From contig NZ_PVBM01000005.1 in NCBI RefSeq assembly GCF_002968575.1, positions 62,001-126,000 of the forward strand: DNA of 64,000 nt, in the 5' to 3' direction. The DNA comes from Neorhizobium huautlense (GTDB taxonomy: Bacteria > Pseudomonadota > Alphaproteobacteria > Rhizobiales > Rhizobiaceae). The notes under the pieces are model-generated. The model had not been told where the DNA came from. It did not search any database and was given only the letters and a program-made list of their open reading frames with translations. The position numbers and the translations under genes are program-made. Of this stretch, positions 36,234 to 45,218 are shown one piece after another; position 1 is the first letter of the stretch; the number at the start of each line of letters is the position of its first letter.

Positions 36234-36746
36234 ATGACACGAACCATACATCTTTCACTCGACATCAACGCGAGCCGGTACGAGCTTGACGTTGAGACAC
36301 GCGTCACGCTGCTTGATGCCTTGCGCGAAAATCTTGGTCTTACAGGCACCAAGAAGGGCTGCGATCAAGGCCAGTGCGGCGCCTGCACCTGCCATGTCGA
36401 CGGAAAGCGCGTGCTCTCCTGCCTGACGCTCGCTGCTCAGGTGGAAGGAAAGCAGGTCATCACGATCGAGGGGATCGCGGCCGAGAACGGCGACCTGCAT
36501 CCCGTGCAGGCGGCGTTCATCGAGAACGATGCCTTCCAGTGCGGCTATTGCACGCCCGGCCAGATCATGTCGGCGGTGGCGTGTATCCGGGAAGGGCATG
36601 CCGGTTCGGAAGAAGAAATCCGCGAATACATGTCCGGCAATCTCTGTCGGTGCGGAGCCTATAACAGCATCGTCGCGGCCGTCCGCGAAGCGGCGAGCGC
36701 GGTTACGACTGGTGTAGCGGCCAAGGACAAGGCGGAGGTGGCCTGA
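36234..36746 (+). CDS. paoA: Aldehyde oxidoreductase [2Fe-2S] subunit (PaoA-like)
   Basis: A 170-residue small subunit of the xanthine oxidase family. It carries two [2Fe-2S] clusters: plant-type C43, C48, C51, C63 and the second cluster C103, C106, C138, C140 (CGYCTPGQ, NLCRCGAY). It transfers electrons from the molybdenum to the FAD subunit. E. coli PaoA has a Tat signal; no such leader is visible here, so the complex is probably cytoplasmic. Its stop overlaps the next start by one base. Confidence 0.9.
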   Translation: MTRTIHLSLDINASRYELDVETRVTLLDALRENLGLTGTKKGCDQGQCGACTCHVDGKRVLSCLTLAAQVEGKQVITIEGIAAENGDLHPVQAAFIENDAFQCGYCTPGQIMSAVACIREGHAGSEEEIREYMSGNLCRCGAYNSIVAAVREAASAVTTGVAAKDKAEVA

Positions 36747-37729
36747 TGCGCGATTTCTCCTATTTCCGCGCCGCTTCCACCGAAGAGGCCAGTCGTGCGA
36801 CCCTTGACGCCGGCACTATGCTGCTGGCCGGCGGTACGACCTTGCTCGATCTCGCCAAATGTGGCGTGTTCGAACCGGATACCCTCGTCGATATCACTCA
36901 TCTTGCCGGCCTCGGCGATATTACCGTCGATGCAAACGGAGCGACGATCGGTGCTCTCGCCAAGATGGAAGAGGTAGCCGATCATCCGGGAGTGAAGGCA
37001 GCATTTCCAGCCGTTGCCCAATCCCTGTCGCTCGCGGCCTCCCCTCAGCTACGCAACATGGCGACCGTCGGTGGCAATCTTCTGCAGCGGACCCGCTGTC
37101 CTTATTTCCGCGACCCCGGCGCCTTTCCTGCCTGCAACAAGCGTAATCCCGGTTCCGGCTGTTCGGCGATCGGCGGCGTAACCCGCAACCACGCGGTTCT
37201 CGGCACGAGCAGAGCCTGCATCGCGGTCAATCCGGGCGATCTTGCGGTGGCGCTGGTCGCCTTCGATGCATACGTGGAAATGGGCCGCCGCAGGGTTGCG
37301 ATCGAAGACTTCTATATGCTGCCGGGGGAAACACCCGACTGGGAGACCGTGCTGAAGAAGGGTGAGATCATCACCGGCATCAGCATTCCCGCCTCCATGG
37401 CAGCGAAGAACTCGACCTATCTGAAGGTCCGCGACCGGCAGTCCTACGAGTTTGCCGCGGCGAGCGCTGCGGTCGGAATCGAGTTCGAGGCCGACGGGCA
37501 GACCGTGCGGGACATCCGCGTCGCGCTCGGCGGTGTGGCGACCAAACCATGGAGAGCCCGGACCGTCGAGCAGGCGCTGGTCGGTACCGTGCTGAACGTC
37601 GACGCCGTGGAAAAGGCGAGCCGCCTTTCCATGGAGGATGCCGTTTCACATGGCGGCAACCGCTACAAGATCGAACTTGCGCCGCGCGTCGTCGCACGCG
37701 CCATCCTGACAATGGGAGGTCTGGCATGA
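36746..37729 (+). CDS. paoB: Aldehyde oxidoreductase FAD/[4Fe-4S] subunit (PaoB-like)
   Basis: A 327-residue FAD-binding subunit (LAGGTTLLDLAKCGVFEP at the N-terminus, MATVGGNLLQRTRC around residue 110). Four cysteines, C118, C130, C139 and C158, match the extra [4Fe-4S] cluster of PaoB that ordinary xanthine dehydrogenase FAD subunits lack. Start and stop overlap both neighbours, giving strict translational coupling with paoA and paoC. Confidence 0.88.
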   Translation: MRDFSYFRAASTEEASRATLDAGTMLLAGGTTLLDLAKCGVFEPDTLVDITHLAGLGDITVDANGATIGALAKMEEVADHPGVKAAFPAVAQSLSLAASPQLRNMATVGGNLLQRTRCPYFRDPGAFPACNKRNPGSGCSAIGGVTRNHAVLGTSRACIAVNPGDLAVALVAFDAYVEMGRRRVAIEDFYMLPGETPDWETVLKKGEIITGISIPASMAAKNSTYLKVRDRQSYEFAAASAAVGIEFEADGQTVRDIRVALGGVATKPWRARTVEQALVGTVLNVDAVEKASRLSMEDAVSHGGNRYKIELAPRVVARAILTMGGLA

Positions 37730-40017
37730 CCATTATGGAAACCCGCAAACACGGCGATGCCGCCGACGGCATGGTGGGCGGCCGCTTTTCACGGCTCGAC
37801 GGCAGATTGAAGACCACCGGCGGCGCGACCTATGCCCTCGAGCAGCCCGTGAAGAACGTCGTTCACGCGGTGCTGGTGCAGAGCACCATTGCCGCCGGCC
37901 GTGTGGTTGCGGTCGATACCGAAGCTGCAAAGGCTGCGCCCGGCATACTCTCGATCTTCACGCCGGAAGACGATCTCGGCCTCCTGGTGGCGTCCGACTG
38001 GCACGGCAATCGCCCTGAGAACGAACCTTTCCGCCCGTTGCCGCGTCAGATCAGCTTCAACGGTCAGGCGATCACCGCCGTCGTGGCGGAGACGCTGGAG
38101 CAGGCGACGGAGGCGGCCAAGCTGGTGAAGGTCTCCTACGAGGAGGCGCAGCCCGTGACGAGCCTTGACGATCCAAACGCCGGCGAGGGCAGGCTGGTGG
38201 ATATGCTCACCGTTGGCTGGGGTGATGCCGAGGCGGCCTATGCCGCCGCGGATGTCAGGATCGAGGCGGAATACCGGACGCCGCGGGAATATCATGTGCC
38301 GATCGAACCTCACGGGCTGACGGCAAAATGGGAGGGCGAGTTCCTGACGGTCTGGGAGCCGAGCCAATGGACGCATGGCATGGCACGCACCTATGCGGAA
38401 TGGTTCGGCATTCCCTATGAGAATGTGAGGATCGTATCACCCTTCATCGGCGGCGGCTTCGGCTCGAAGGCCATGGGATATACCTATGGTGCGGTGGCTG
38501 CCGCAGCCGCCCGCAAGCTCGGTCGGCCTGTCAAGCTGGCGGTTACCCGTCCTCAGACCTTCACCGCCTATGGCGGCCGGGCGGCGACCAAGCAGACCAT
38601 CAGGATCGGCGCTACGAAGGATGGTGTTCTCCAGGCGATCGTTCATCGCGGTGCAAGCGAAACCTCCGTCTTTGCCGACTTTCCGGAGCAGACGGGCGCT
38701 GCGACGCCCTTGCTTTATGCCGTGCCCAATCTGAGCACGCAACACCGTCTGGTTCCGGTCAATACCGTGACGCCGGGAGCCTTGCGCGCTCCGGGCAAGA
38801 ACCCGAGCGCCTTCGGTATCGAGAGTGCAATCGAGGAACTCGCTTATGCGGTTGGAATAGACCCACTGGAACTGCGGCTGCGGAATTATGCCGATCACGA
38901 CTACCAGTCCGGCAAGCCATGGTCGACGCGCCAACTTCGCGAGGCGCTGACGGTTGGAGCCGACGTCTTCGGCTGGTCCGGGCGCAGCCATGAGCCGCGT
39001 TCGATGCGGGATGGCCGGCAACTGGTCGGCTGGGGTATCGGTTGCGGCACCTTTCCGGTGCTCAAGGCCGCGAGCGAGGCGCTCATCCGCATTCTCGGCG
39101 ACGGCAGCGTCGAGGTCGTCAGCGGCGCGATCGACATGGGGCAAGGCACCTACACCATCCTCGCACAGACGGCGGCGGAGGTGCTCGGCGTTCCGGCGGA
39201 ACGGGTGGACGTCAAGCTCGGCGATTCATCGCTGCCCGGTGCGACGGTGGCTGGCGGGTCGATGCTTGCCGGAGCTCTTACCGGCGCCGTCCACAAGGCC
39301 GCCACGGCAGCGCGCGACGAGCTGATCGGTCTGGCTCTCAACGACAGCAACTCGCCGTTCCGGGATACCGGCGCCAATACCCTTGTCATCTCCGGGGGCC
39401 GGATTTCCGTGCCCCGTGGCGAAGGTCCTTCCTTGACCCTCGCCGAACTGATGTCGGCAATCGGTCGGGACCGTATCGAAACGCAGCGCAATACCTTGCC
39501 GGAAGGTGCCAACGGACCGGAGGACCACAAACGGTCGTGGACGACCATGGCCAATATCCAAGGGCCGACCGCCGGTGATCTTTCCATGCACAGCTGGTGC
39601 GCCCATTTCGTCGAGGTGAAGGTGGACGAGGATTTCGGAACCGTGCGGGTGTCGCACGTCGTCTCGGCCTTCGACTGCGGCCGGATCTATAATCCGAAGC
39701 TCGCCGAAAGCCAGTGGCGTGGCGGTATCATCATGGGCATTGGTCAGGCGCTGCTCGAGGAAGGGTTGGTCGACGAGCGCTTCGGCCGTGTCATCAACAA
39801 CAATATGGGTGATTATCTGGTGCCGACCAATGCGGACATACCGCATATCCAGGTGATCTCGGTCGGCGTGCCGGATTACGACGCTTCGGTGCTGGGCGGC
39901 AAGGGCGTGGGCGAGGTCGGCATCGTGGGGGTCGCCCCTGCGATTGCCAACGCCGTCTTCCATGCCACCGGCAAACGCGTGCGCGATCTTCCGATCACGC
40001 TGGAAAAGCTGATCTAG
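37726..40017 (+). CDS. paoC: Aldehyde oxidoreductase molybdopterin-binding subunit (PaoC-like)
   Basis: A 763-residue catalytic subunit with the molybdenum cofactor. Family motifs include GGGFGSKAMGYTYGAVAAA near residue 244, the substrate-pocket GALRAPGKNPSAFGIESAIEELA near 350, and the C-terminal GKGVGEVGIVGVAPAIANA, which holds the catalytic glutamate. Start at 37726 overlaps paoB (ATGA); the frame extends further upstream inside paoB. Likely oxidises aldehydes to acids with detoxifying role. No XdhC/PaoD cofactor-insertion gene is adjacent. Confidence 0.88.
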   Translation: MTIMETRKHGDAADGMVGGRFSRLDGRLKTTGGATYALEQPVKNVVHAVLVQSTIAAGRVVAVDTEAAKAAPGILSIFTPEDDLGLLVASDWHGNRPENEPFRPLPRQISFNGQAITAVVAETLEQATEAAKLVKVSYEEAQPVTSLDDPNAGEGRLVDMLTVGWGDAEAAYAAADVRIEAEYRTPREYHVPIEPHGLTAKWEGEFLTVWEPSQWTHGMARTYAEWFGIPYENVRIVSPFIGGGFGSKAMGYTYGAVAAAAARKLGRPVKLAVTRPQTFTAYGGRAATKQTIRIGATKDGVLQAIVHRGASETSVFADFPEQTGAATPLLYAVPNLSTQHRLVPVNTVTPGALRAPGKNPSAFGIESAIEELAYAVGIDPLELRLRNYADHDYQSGKPWSTRQLREALTVGADVFGWSGRSHEPRSMRDGRQLVGWGIGCGTFPVLKAASEALIRILGDGSVEVVSGAIDMGQGTYTILAQTAAEVLGVPAERVDVKLGDSSLPGATVAGGSMLAGALTGAVHKAATAARDELIGLALNDSNSPFRDTGANTLVISGGRISVPRGEGPSLTLAELMSAIGRDRIETQRNTLPEGANGPEDHKRSWTTMANIQGPTAGDLSMHSWCAHFVEVKVDEDFGTVRVSHVVSAFDCGRIYNPKLAESQWRGGIIMGIGQALLEEGLVDERFGRVINNNMGDYLVPTNADIPHIQVISVGVPDYDASVLGGKGVGEVGIVGVAPAIANAVFHATGKRVRDLPITLEKLI

Positions 40018-40068
40018 CTGCCTCCCCTCATCCGCCTGCCGGTGGGTGAGGGGCTTCCCATCCAGGTC

Positions 40069-40731
40069 TCAATCCTCCGAATACCGCTCTTCCGCCCAAG
40101 GGTCGCCCCGCATGTGGTAACCGTTCTTTTCCCAGAAGCCTGCCTGGTCCCGGGCAAGGAACTCGATCCGGTTCAGCCACTTGGCGCTTTTCCAGAAATA
40201 GAGATGCGGCACCACGAGCCGAACCGGCCCCCCGTGCTCTTCCGTCAGCGGTCGCCCTTCCCATTCGGTCACGATGATCGCATCCGGGGAGGCGAAGTCG
40301 GAGAGAAGCAGGTTGGTGGTATAGCCATCGTAGCTCGTCAGCATCACCGCCACGGCCTCGTCCTTCGGATCGACGGCATCGAGGAAGTCGTGGGTGGAGA
40401 CGCCCTTCCAGTTGTTGTCGTAGCGCGACCAGGTCGTCACGCAATGGATGTCGGAGCGCATTTCGCTCTGCGGCAGGGCCTGAAATGCGGCCCAGTCGAA
40501 GGTCCTCCGGTTGTTGATGAGGCCGCGAACGTCGAGCTTCCATTGGGATGCGGCAACCCGCGGCTGCTGTCCGAGATCGAGCACCGGCCAGTTCTTGACG
40601 AGGTGCTGGCCGGGCGGCAGGCGATCGGTTTCCGGACGGGTGATACGCCCGGTGAGGAACTTGCCCTGTTCGGCCCATTTCCGTTTGGTGACGGTGAGCT
40701 TCGAATCCTCGGGCTGAATGTCGTCGGGCAT
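40069..40731 (-). CDS. Sulfite-oxidase-fold molybdopterin oxidoreductase (YuiH-like)
   Basis: A 220-residue SUOX-fold molybdoenzyme. The molybdenum-ligating cysteine is C97 in DIHCVTTWSRYDNNWKG, and TSYDGYTTNLLLSD plus EEHGGPVRLVVPHLYFWKSAKW are family segments. No signal peptide or haem domain. Start at 40731 is supported by AAGGAGAAC; the frame extends further upstream. Substrate unknown; a role in sulfite oxidation is not implied by the fold alone, and the gene is far from the SQ cluster. Confidence 0.85.
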   Translation of the reverse strand: MPDDIQPEDSKLTVTKRKWAEQGKFLTGRITRPETDRLPPGQHLVKNWPVLDLGQQPRVAASQWKLDVRGLINNRRTFDWAAFQALPQSEMRSDIHCVTTWSRYDNNWKGVSTHDFLDAVDPKDEAVAVMLTSYDGYTTNLLLSDFASPDAIIVTEWEGRPLTEEHGGPVRLVVPHLYFWKSAKWLNRIEFLARDQAGFWEKNGYHMRGDPWAEERYSED

Positions 40732-40804
40732 GACCGGTTCTCCTTGCGTCCCTCGATAATCTGATAAACAAGGGGACCAAATCAATTGCCCGTTCTGGAA
40801 AATC

Positions 40805-41977
40805 ATGCCTGCCTTCAATCCGCTCGTCGAAAAGCTCTCACCGCCGCCCGTGCCCTCCGTTTTTGCCTGGGGACGCGCTTACGACGGCTCCAAGGGGCCA
40901 TTGATTGACCTGTCGCAGGCCGTGCCCGGCTATCCCGCTCATCCCGAAATGCTGAAGCTTCTCGGTGAAACGGCATCCTCCACCGCGTTTACCGGTTACG
41001 GACCGATCGAGGGCGAAGCGGAGCTTCGTCGCGTTTATGCCGAGCATGCATCGGAGGTCTATGGCGCGTCTCTTGGCACTGACAACATCCACGTCACTTC
41101 CGGCTGCAACCAGGCTTTCGTCTGTGCCGCGATGACCGTCGCGGGGCCCGGCAACACGGTCCTGATGACCGAGCCGTTTTATTTCAACCACGAGACGACG
41201 CTCGCGATGATGGGCGTGAAGACGGCGTTCGTGGCCTGCGCGGCGGAAAACGGCTTTCTTCCCGATCTGGTCAGCCTCGAGCGCGCGATCACGCCGGACG
41301 TCCGCGCACTGGCGCTGGTCTCGCCTAACAATCCGACAGGGGCGATTTATCCGCCGTCGTTGCTCGAAGCGATCTTCCGGCTCTGCCGTGAAAAGGGCAT
41401 CTGGCTGATCCTCGACGAGACCTATCGCGACTTCATGCCGGTGGCGGGCCAGGCGCCGCATAACCTTTTCAGCCTGGCAGGCTGGGAGGAAACGCTGATC
41501 AGCCTCTACAGCTTCTCCAAGTCCTTCTGCATCCCCGGCCATCGGCTTGGCGCCATCACGGCCGGTTCACGGGCGGTGGAGCAGATCGCCAAGATCATGG
41601 ACAACCTGCAGATCTGCGCGCCTCGCGCCGCTCAGGCGGCTGTTGCTAAAGCGCTACCGCTGCTTGCAGATTGGCGGGAGGAAAACCGGCAGGAAATCGG
41701 CCGTCGCGCCGATGCCTTGCGATCCGTGATGCGGGGCTTGACCGGTTGGAAACTCGACGCGATCGGGGCCTACTTCGCCTTTGTGCGCCATCCTTTTGCT
41801 GGTGTCGGCTCGGCGCAGGTTGCGGAGCAACTGGCGAGGCGAGCCGGGGTCATCTGCATTCCCGGCGCGTATTTCGGGGATGGTCAGCAGAATTATCTGC
41901 GCTTTGCCTTCGCCAATGCGGACGTGGCGACAATCGGCCGCCTGAAGGAACGTTTGCAGAACTTTTCTCTGTCTTGA
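40805..41977 (+). CDS. Class I/II PLP-dependent aminotransferase
   Basis: A 390-residue fold-type I aminotransferase. It shows SPNNPTGAIYP near residue 173, D204-E-T-Y207 for cofactor contacts, and the Schiff-base K239 in YSFSKSFCIPGHRLG. It is divergent from the SUOX-fold gene with 73 bp between starts and has its own transcription. Substrate unknown. Confidence 0.85.
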   Translation: MPAFNPLVEKLSPPPVPSVFAWGRAYDGSKGPLIDLSQAVPGYPAHPEMLKLLGETASSTAFTGYGPIEGEAELRRVYAEHASEVYGASLGTDNIHVTSGCNQAFVCAAMTVAGPGNTVLMTEPFYFNHETTLAMMGVKTAFVACAAENGFLPDLVSLERAITPDVRALALVSPNNPTGAIYPPSLLEAIFRLCREKGIWLILDETYRDFMPVAGQAPHNLFSLAGWEETLISLYSFSKSFCIPGHRLGAITAGSRAVEQIAKIMDNLQICAPRAAQAAVAKALPLLADWREENRQEIGRRADALRSVMRGLTGWKLDAIGAYFAFVRHPFAGVGSAQVAEQLARRAGVICIPGAYFGDGQQNYLRFAFANADVATIGRLKERLQNFSLS

Positions 41978-42004
41978 TGCCGCCTGTCCGTATATAAGCG
42001 GATC

Positions 42005-43276
42005 ATGGTTCAAAGAGCAGGAAGTGCCGATCTCCCGCTTCACGGCGGCCGTGTTCCCCCCTGGCTGGGCGAGCGGATGACGAAACTCGGGGCGGTCATC
42101 GCGCAGGCGATCGTCATCCATTATGGGCGCGACGAGTTCATGCGGCGGCTGGCGCATCCCTTCTGGTTCCAGTCCTTCGGCTCGGTCATGGGCATGGACT
42201 GGCACTCTTCGGGCATCACCACCAGCGTCATCGGCGCCTTGAAGCGCGGCCTGACGCCGCTTTCCGGCGAGCTTGGCATCCATGTCTGCGGCGGGCGCGG
42301 CCAGAATTCCCGCAAGACGCCGGACGAACTGATCGCCGTCGGCAACCGGGTCGGCATCGACGGCTGCGGGCTTGCGACGACCAGCCGGCTGGTCGCCAAG
42401 GTGGATAGCGCCGCCGTGCAGGATGGTTTCGACCTCTACCTGCACGGCTTCATCGTTACCGACGACGGCAAATGGGTTGTGGTGCAGCAAGGCATGAACG
42501 GCGACAGACGCCAGGCGCGGCGCTACCACTGGCTGTCAGAAGGCATTACGAGTTTCGTGGATTCACCGCACGCGGCGATCGAAGGCCGCAGGCAGGGCGA
42601 GATCGTCAACCTCGCCGACCACCGGGCCGATGCTTCGCGAAAGGGCCAGTTGGATCTTCTTTCCTCATTGGGGCCGGACCGCATCGTTCGCGAGGTGATT
42701 GCGCTCGATCCGGCGCGCAAAGCAAAAGATCTGGCGCAGCCGATGCTGCCGCATCTCGTCATGCCGGCGCATCACGACGTCCGGGAGGACGACGTCAACA
42801 TGAAGCGGCTGCATGGCACGCTCGCCGCCGCAGCCGACCGAGGACCGGAAGATTTCGAGCAGCTGCTTCTGACGCCCGGTGTCGGCGCGCGTACGGTTCA
42901 GGCGCTTGCCATGGTGGCAGAGGTCGTGCACGGCGCGCCTTGCCGATTTTCCGATCCGGCCCGTTTTTCGCTCGCTCATGGCGGCAAGGACCGGCATCCT
43001 TTTCCTGTGCCGATCAAGGTCTATGACGAGACCATCAAGGTGATGAAATCGGCCGTCGGCCAGGCGAAGCTTGGCCGGGAGGAGGAACTGCAGGCTCTGA
43101 AGCGGCTCGACGATCAAGCCCGGCAGCTCGAGCGCTATGTCACAGGTCCAGACTTGAAGGAGATCGTCGCCGGCGAATTTCGAAAATCCCATGAATGGGG
43201 AGGCCGCAGCGTCTTCGGTTTCGAACCGGCGCCCGAAGAATCGGCCGAAAAGCGCGGCGCTAAGGGGGAACGATGA
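42005..43276 (+). CDS. DUF763 family protein, function unknown
   Basis: A 423-residue protein of the conserved but uncharacterised DUF763 family. The N-terminal half carries the recognisable segments LPLHGGRVPPWLGERM, MGMDWHSSGITTSVIGALK and GIHVCGGRGQNSRKTPDE. The mid-region LTPGVGARTVQALAMVAEVVHG looks like a helix-hairpin-helix, which may bind DNA. The C-terminus is charged and ends KRGAKGER. The promoter of the next gene overlaps its last codons. Confidence 0.8.
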   Translation: MVQRAGSADLPLHGGRVPPWLGERMTKLGAVIAQAIVIHYGRDEFMRRLAHPFWFQSFGSVMGMDWHSSGITTSVIGALKRGLTPLSGELGIHVCGGRGQNSRKTPDELIAVGNRVGIDGCGLATTSRLVAKVDSAAVQDGFDLYLHGFIVTDDGKWVVVQQGMNGDRRQARRYHWLSEGITSFVDSPHAAIEGRRQGEIVNLADHRADASRKGQLDLLSSLGPDRIVREVIALDPARKAKDLAQPMLPHLVMPAHHDVREDDVNMKRLHGTLAAAADRGPEDFEQLLLTPGVGARTVQALAMVAEVVHGAPCRFSDPARFSLAHGGKDRHPFPVPIKVYDETIKVMKSAVGQAKLGREEELQALKRLDDQARQLERYVTGPDLKEIVAGEFRKSHEWGGRSVFGFEPAPEESAEKRGAKGER

Positions 43277-43291
43277 TGTCTCCCGATGGTT
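43267..43291 (+). promoter_or_regulatory. GSR (EcfG/RpoE2-type) promoter before the 92-residue gene
   Basis: GGAAC (43267-43271), 17 bases, GTT (43289-43291) fits the alphaproteobacterial general-stress consensus. The predicted transcript start, about 43302, leaves a 17-base leader that contains AAGGAGG before the ATG at 43319. The -35 box overlaps the end of the DUF763 gene. Confidence 0.7.
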
Positions 43292-43318
43292 CTCGATAGA
43301 ACCAAAAGGAGGATCATC

Positions 43319-43597
43319 ATGGAACGCAATGATGCCAACCGGGAAGCCGCCCGTTTCGGCAATAGCCGTCCGAACATCGCCAAAAGCTCCGGTACCGGCG
43401 AGGAAACTTCGAAGAAGTACCCCGATCCATCGACCGCTGATCTCAACAAGGCCCGAAAGGTCTGGGATGCGGAAGGTCCCGGCAATCCGGCGGGCCGTGT
43501 TGCTGACGCGGGCGACGCCGGTCAGACAGTGCCTTACGATATCGAGACGCAGGCAGATGCGGTCGCCGAGCAGAGCGGACGCAAGGACAAGCACTGA
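43319..43597 (+). CDS. Small hydrophilic stress-regulated protein
   Basis: A 92-residue, highly charged, glycine- and alanine-rich protein without cysteine, tryptophan-poor and with no membrane segment; probably disordered. It contains NREAARFGNSRPNIAKS and DLNKARKVWDAEGPGNPAG. Start at 43319 has a strong AAGGAGG site; an upstream frame to 43286 would place the start before the predicted transcript. The GSR promoter links it to the stress island ten kb downstream. No known function. Confidence 0.78.
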   Translation: MERNDANREAARFGNSRPNIAKSSGTGEETSKKYPDPSTADLNKARKVWDAEGPGNPAGRVADAGDAGQTVPYDIETQADAVAEQSGRKDKH

Positions 43598-43601
43598 CAG
43601 T

Positions 43602-45218
43602 TCAGGCAGTCGCGCCGACCGTTTTCGTCTGATGGATTTCGATCAGCGACGGGCCTTCAAGCCGGCGGAAATTCTCAAGAGCCGCCGGCAATTCTTTGAT
43701 GTCCCCAAGGCGCACCGAGGGCAGACCGTAAGCCTCGGCGATCTTCAGGAAATCGGGCGGAGAAGGTTTTACGCCTTCCGGCTCGATGCCGTTTTCGACC
43801 ATGTAGGTCTCGATCTCCTGATAACCGTCGTTGTTCCAGACGAGGAAGATGACGTTTGACCCGGCATCCTTCGCCGAGCCCATCTCCGCCAGGGTAAACT
43901 GAAACCCACCATCGCCCGTCACGCAGACGACCGGCGTTTCCGGTTCGGCAATCGCTGCGCCCACGGCGGCCGGAGGACCGTAGCCAAGCGCGCCGTAACC
44001 GGTCGCGGCATTAAACCAGCCATGCGGCCGGCCCGCTTCATAATAGAGGTTCCCCGCATAAACAGCCTGCGTACTGTCGCCGACGATGATCGCGCCGGGC
44101 AGGGTATCGCGGACGATGTTCAGGATGCTGATCTCGACGCGCATCTTCGGTGTCAGTTCTGCCCGTGCGGCCAGCCGGGTCTCGTTTGCCCGCCCCGCTC
44201 CGTCAGACTGCCGGCGGTTGCCGGATCCGATTGCAGCCAGGAGGTCGGATGCGGCGTTTTCCGCGGAAGAGAGGATCGAAAGCGCCGCCTGCGGGCCGCG
44301 AGCCAGCTGGGCGGCGTCGATATCCACGCGGATCAGGTTCTTCAGCTCCGGAAAACCGCCGTTCCCATACATATCGTAGTCTGTCTGTCCCATCTGAGTG
44401 CCGAAGGCGAGAACCAGATCGGCATCCGCAATCAATTTCCGCACGGATTTCACGCTGGGGCTCGCCGGTACGGACAGCGGGTGATGCGCGAAAGCGCCGC
44501 GGGCATTGGTGGTTGTCACCAGCGGTGCGTCCAGCCGTTCGGCGAGCGTCAGAATGTCCTTCGCCGCCGGTACAGCGCCGCCGCCCACCAGGATCACAGG
44601 CCGGTGGGCTGCAAGGCAACGGCGAGCGGCTTCATCGATCGTCACGGCCTCGGCGCGTGGGCGGCTCGCCGCAACGTTACGCAGGCGTGGCGCCTTGATG
44701 CGCGCCGCCATCACATCGGTCGGGATTTCGATATGCACCGGCCCCGGCCTTCCCGAACGGAGGATCGCGAAAGCCCGTTCCATTACGTCGCCCAGGTCTT
44801 CAGGGTTGTGCAGCGTATGCGACATCAGCGCCAGCGTCGCCATCATGCCGCGCTGGTCCGGCAGTTCGTGAAGCCGGCCGCGGCCATGACCGAGCGTGGC
44901 GCGCGCGTTGACGCCCGAGATCACCAGCATGGGCACGGAATCCTGATAGGCCTGCGCCATGGGCGTGATGATGTTGGTCAGCCCCGGCCCGGTGATGACG
45001 AGGCACACGCCCGGCTTGCCGCTGACGCGGGCATAACCGTCCGCCATGAAGCCCGCGCCCTGTTCGTGGCGCGGCGTCACGTGACGGATTTTCGAGGCGG
45101 CGAGCCCGCGATAGAGTTCGACGGTGTGGACGCCGGGAATACCGAAGACGACATCCACGCCATTGGCTTCCAGAAGATCGATCAGCGTCTCGCCGACGGT
45201 CTTCAGGTTGCCGCTCAT
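43602..45218 (-). CDS. aruI: Thiamine-diphosphate 2-oxo acid decarboxylase, AruI-like
   Basis: A 538-residue TPP enzyme of the acetolactate synthase superfamily, with the catalytic glutamate E52 (PRHEQGAGFMADGYAR) and the cofactor motif GDGGFQF...NNDGYQEIE around residue 430-460. In Pseudomonas aeruginosa, AruI decarboxylates 5-guanidino-2-oxopentanoate, made from arginine by AruH. The upstream gene here is an AruH-like aminotransferase that overlaps by four bases, and an amino-acid importer is divergent. A true acetolactate synthase is unlikely because no small subunit gene is near. Confidence 0.8.
   Translation of the reverse strand: MSGNLKTVGETLIDLLEANGVDVVFGIPGVHTVELYRGLAASKIRHVTPRHEQGAGFMADGYARVSGKPGVCLVITGPGLTNIITPMAQAYQDSVPMLVISGVNARATLGHGRGRLHELPDQRGMMATLALMSHTLHNPEDLGDVMERAFAILRSGRPGPVHIEIPTDVMAARIKAPRLRNVAASRPRAEAVTIDEAARRCLAAHRPVILVGGGAVPAAKDILTLAERLDAPLVTTTNARGAFAHHPLSVPASPSVKSVRKLIADADLVLAFGTQMGQTDYDMYGNGGFPELKNLIRVDIDAAQLARGPQAALSILSSAENAASDLLAAIGSGNRRQSDGAGRANETRLAARAELTPKMRVEISILNIVRDTLPGAIIVGDSTQAVYAGNLYYEAGRPHGWFNAATGYGALGYGPPAAVGAAIAEPETPVVCVTGDGGFQFTLAEMGSAKDAGSNVIFLVWNNDGYQEIETYMVENGIEPEGVKPSPPDFLKIAEAYGLPSVRLGDIKELPAALENFRRLEGPSLIEIHQTKTVGATA

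Noticed and set aside
40069-40731. Sulfite oxidase that would handle sulfite released by SmoC
   Set aside because: The fold alone does not show sulfite activity and the gene is over 33 kb away with its own context.
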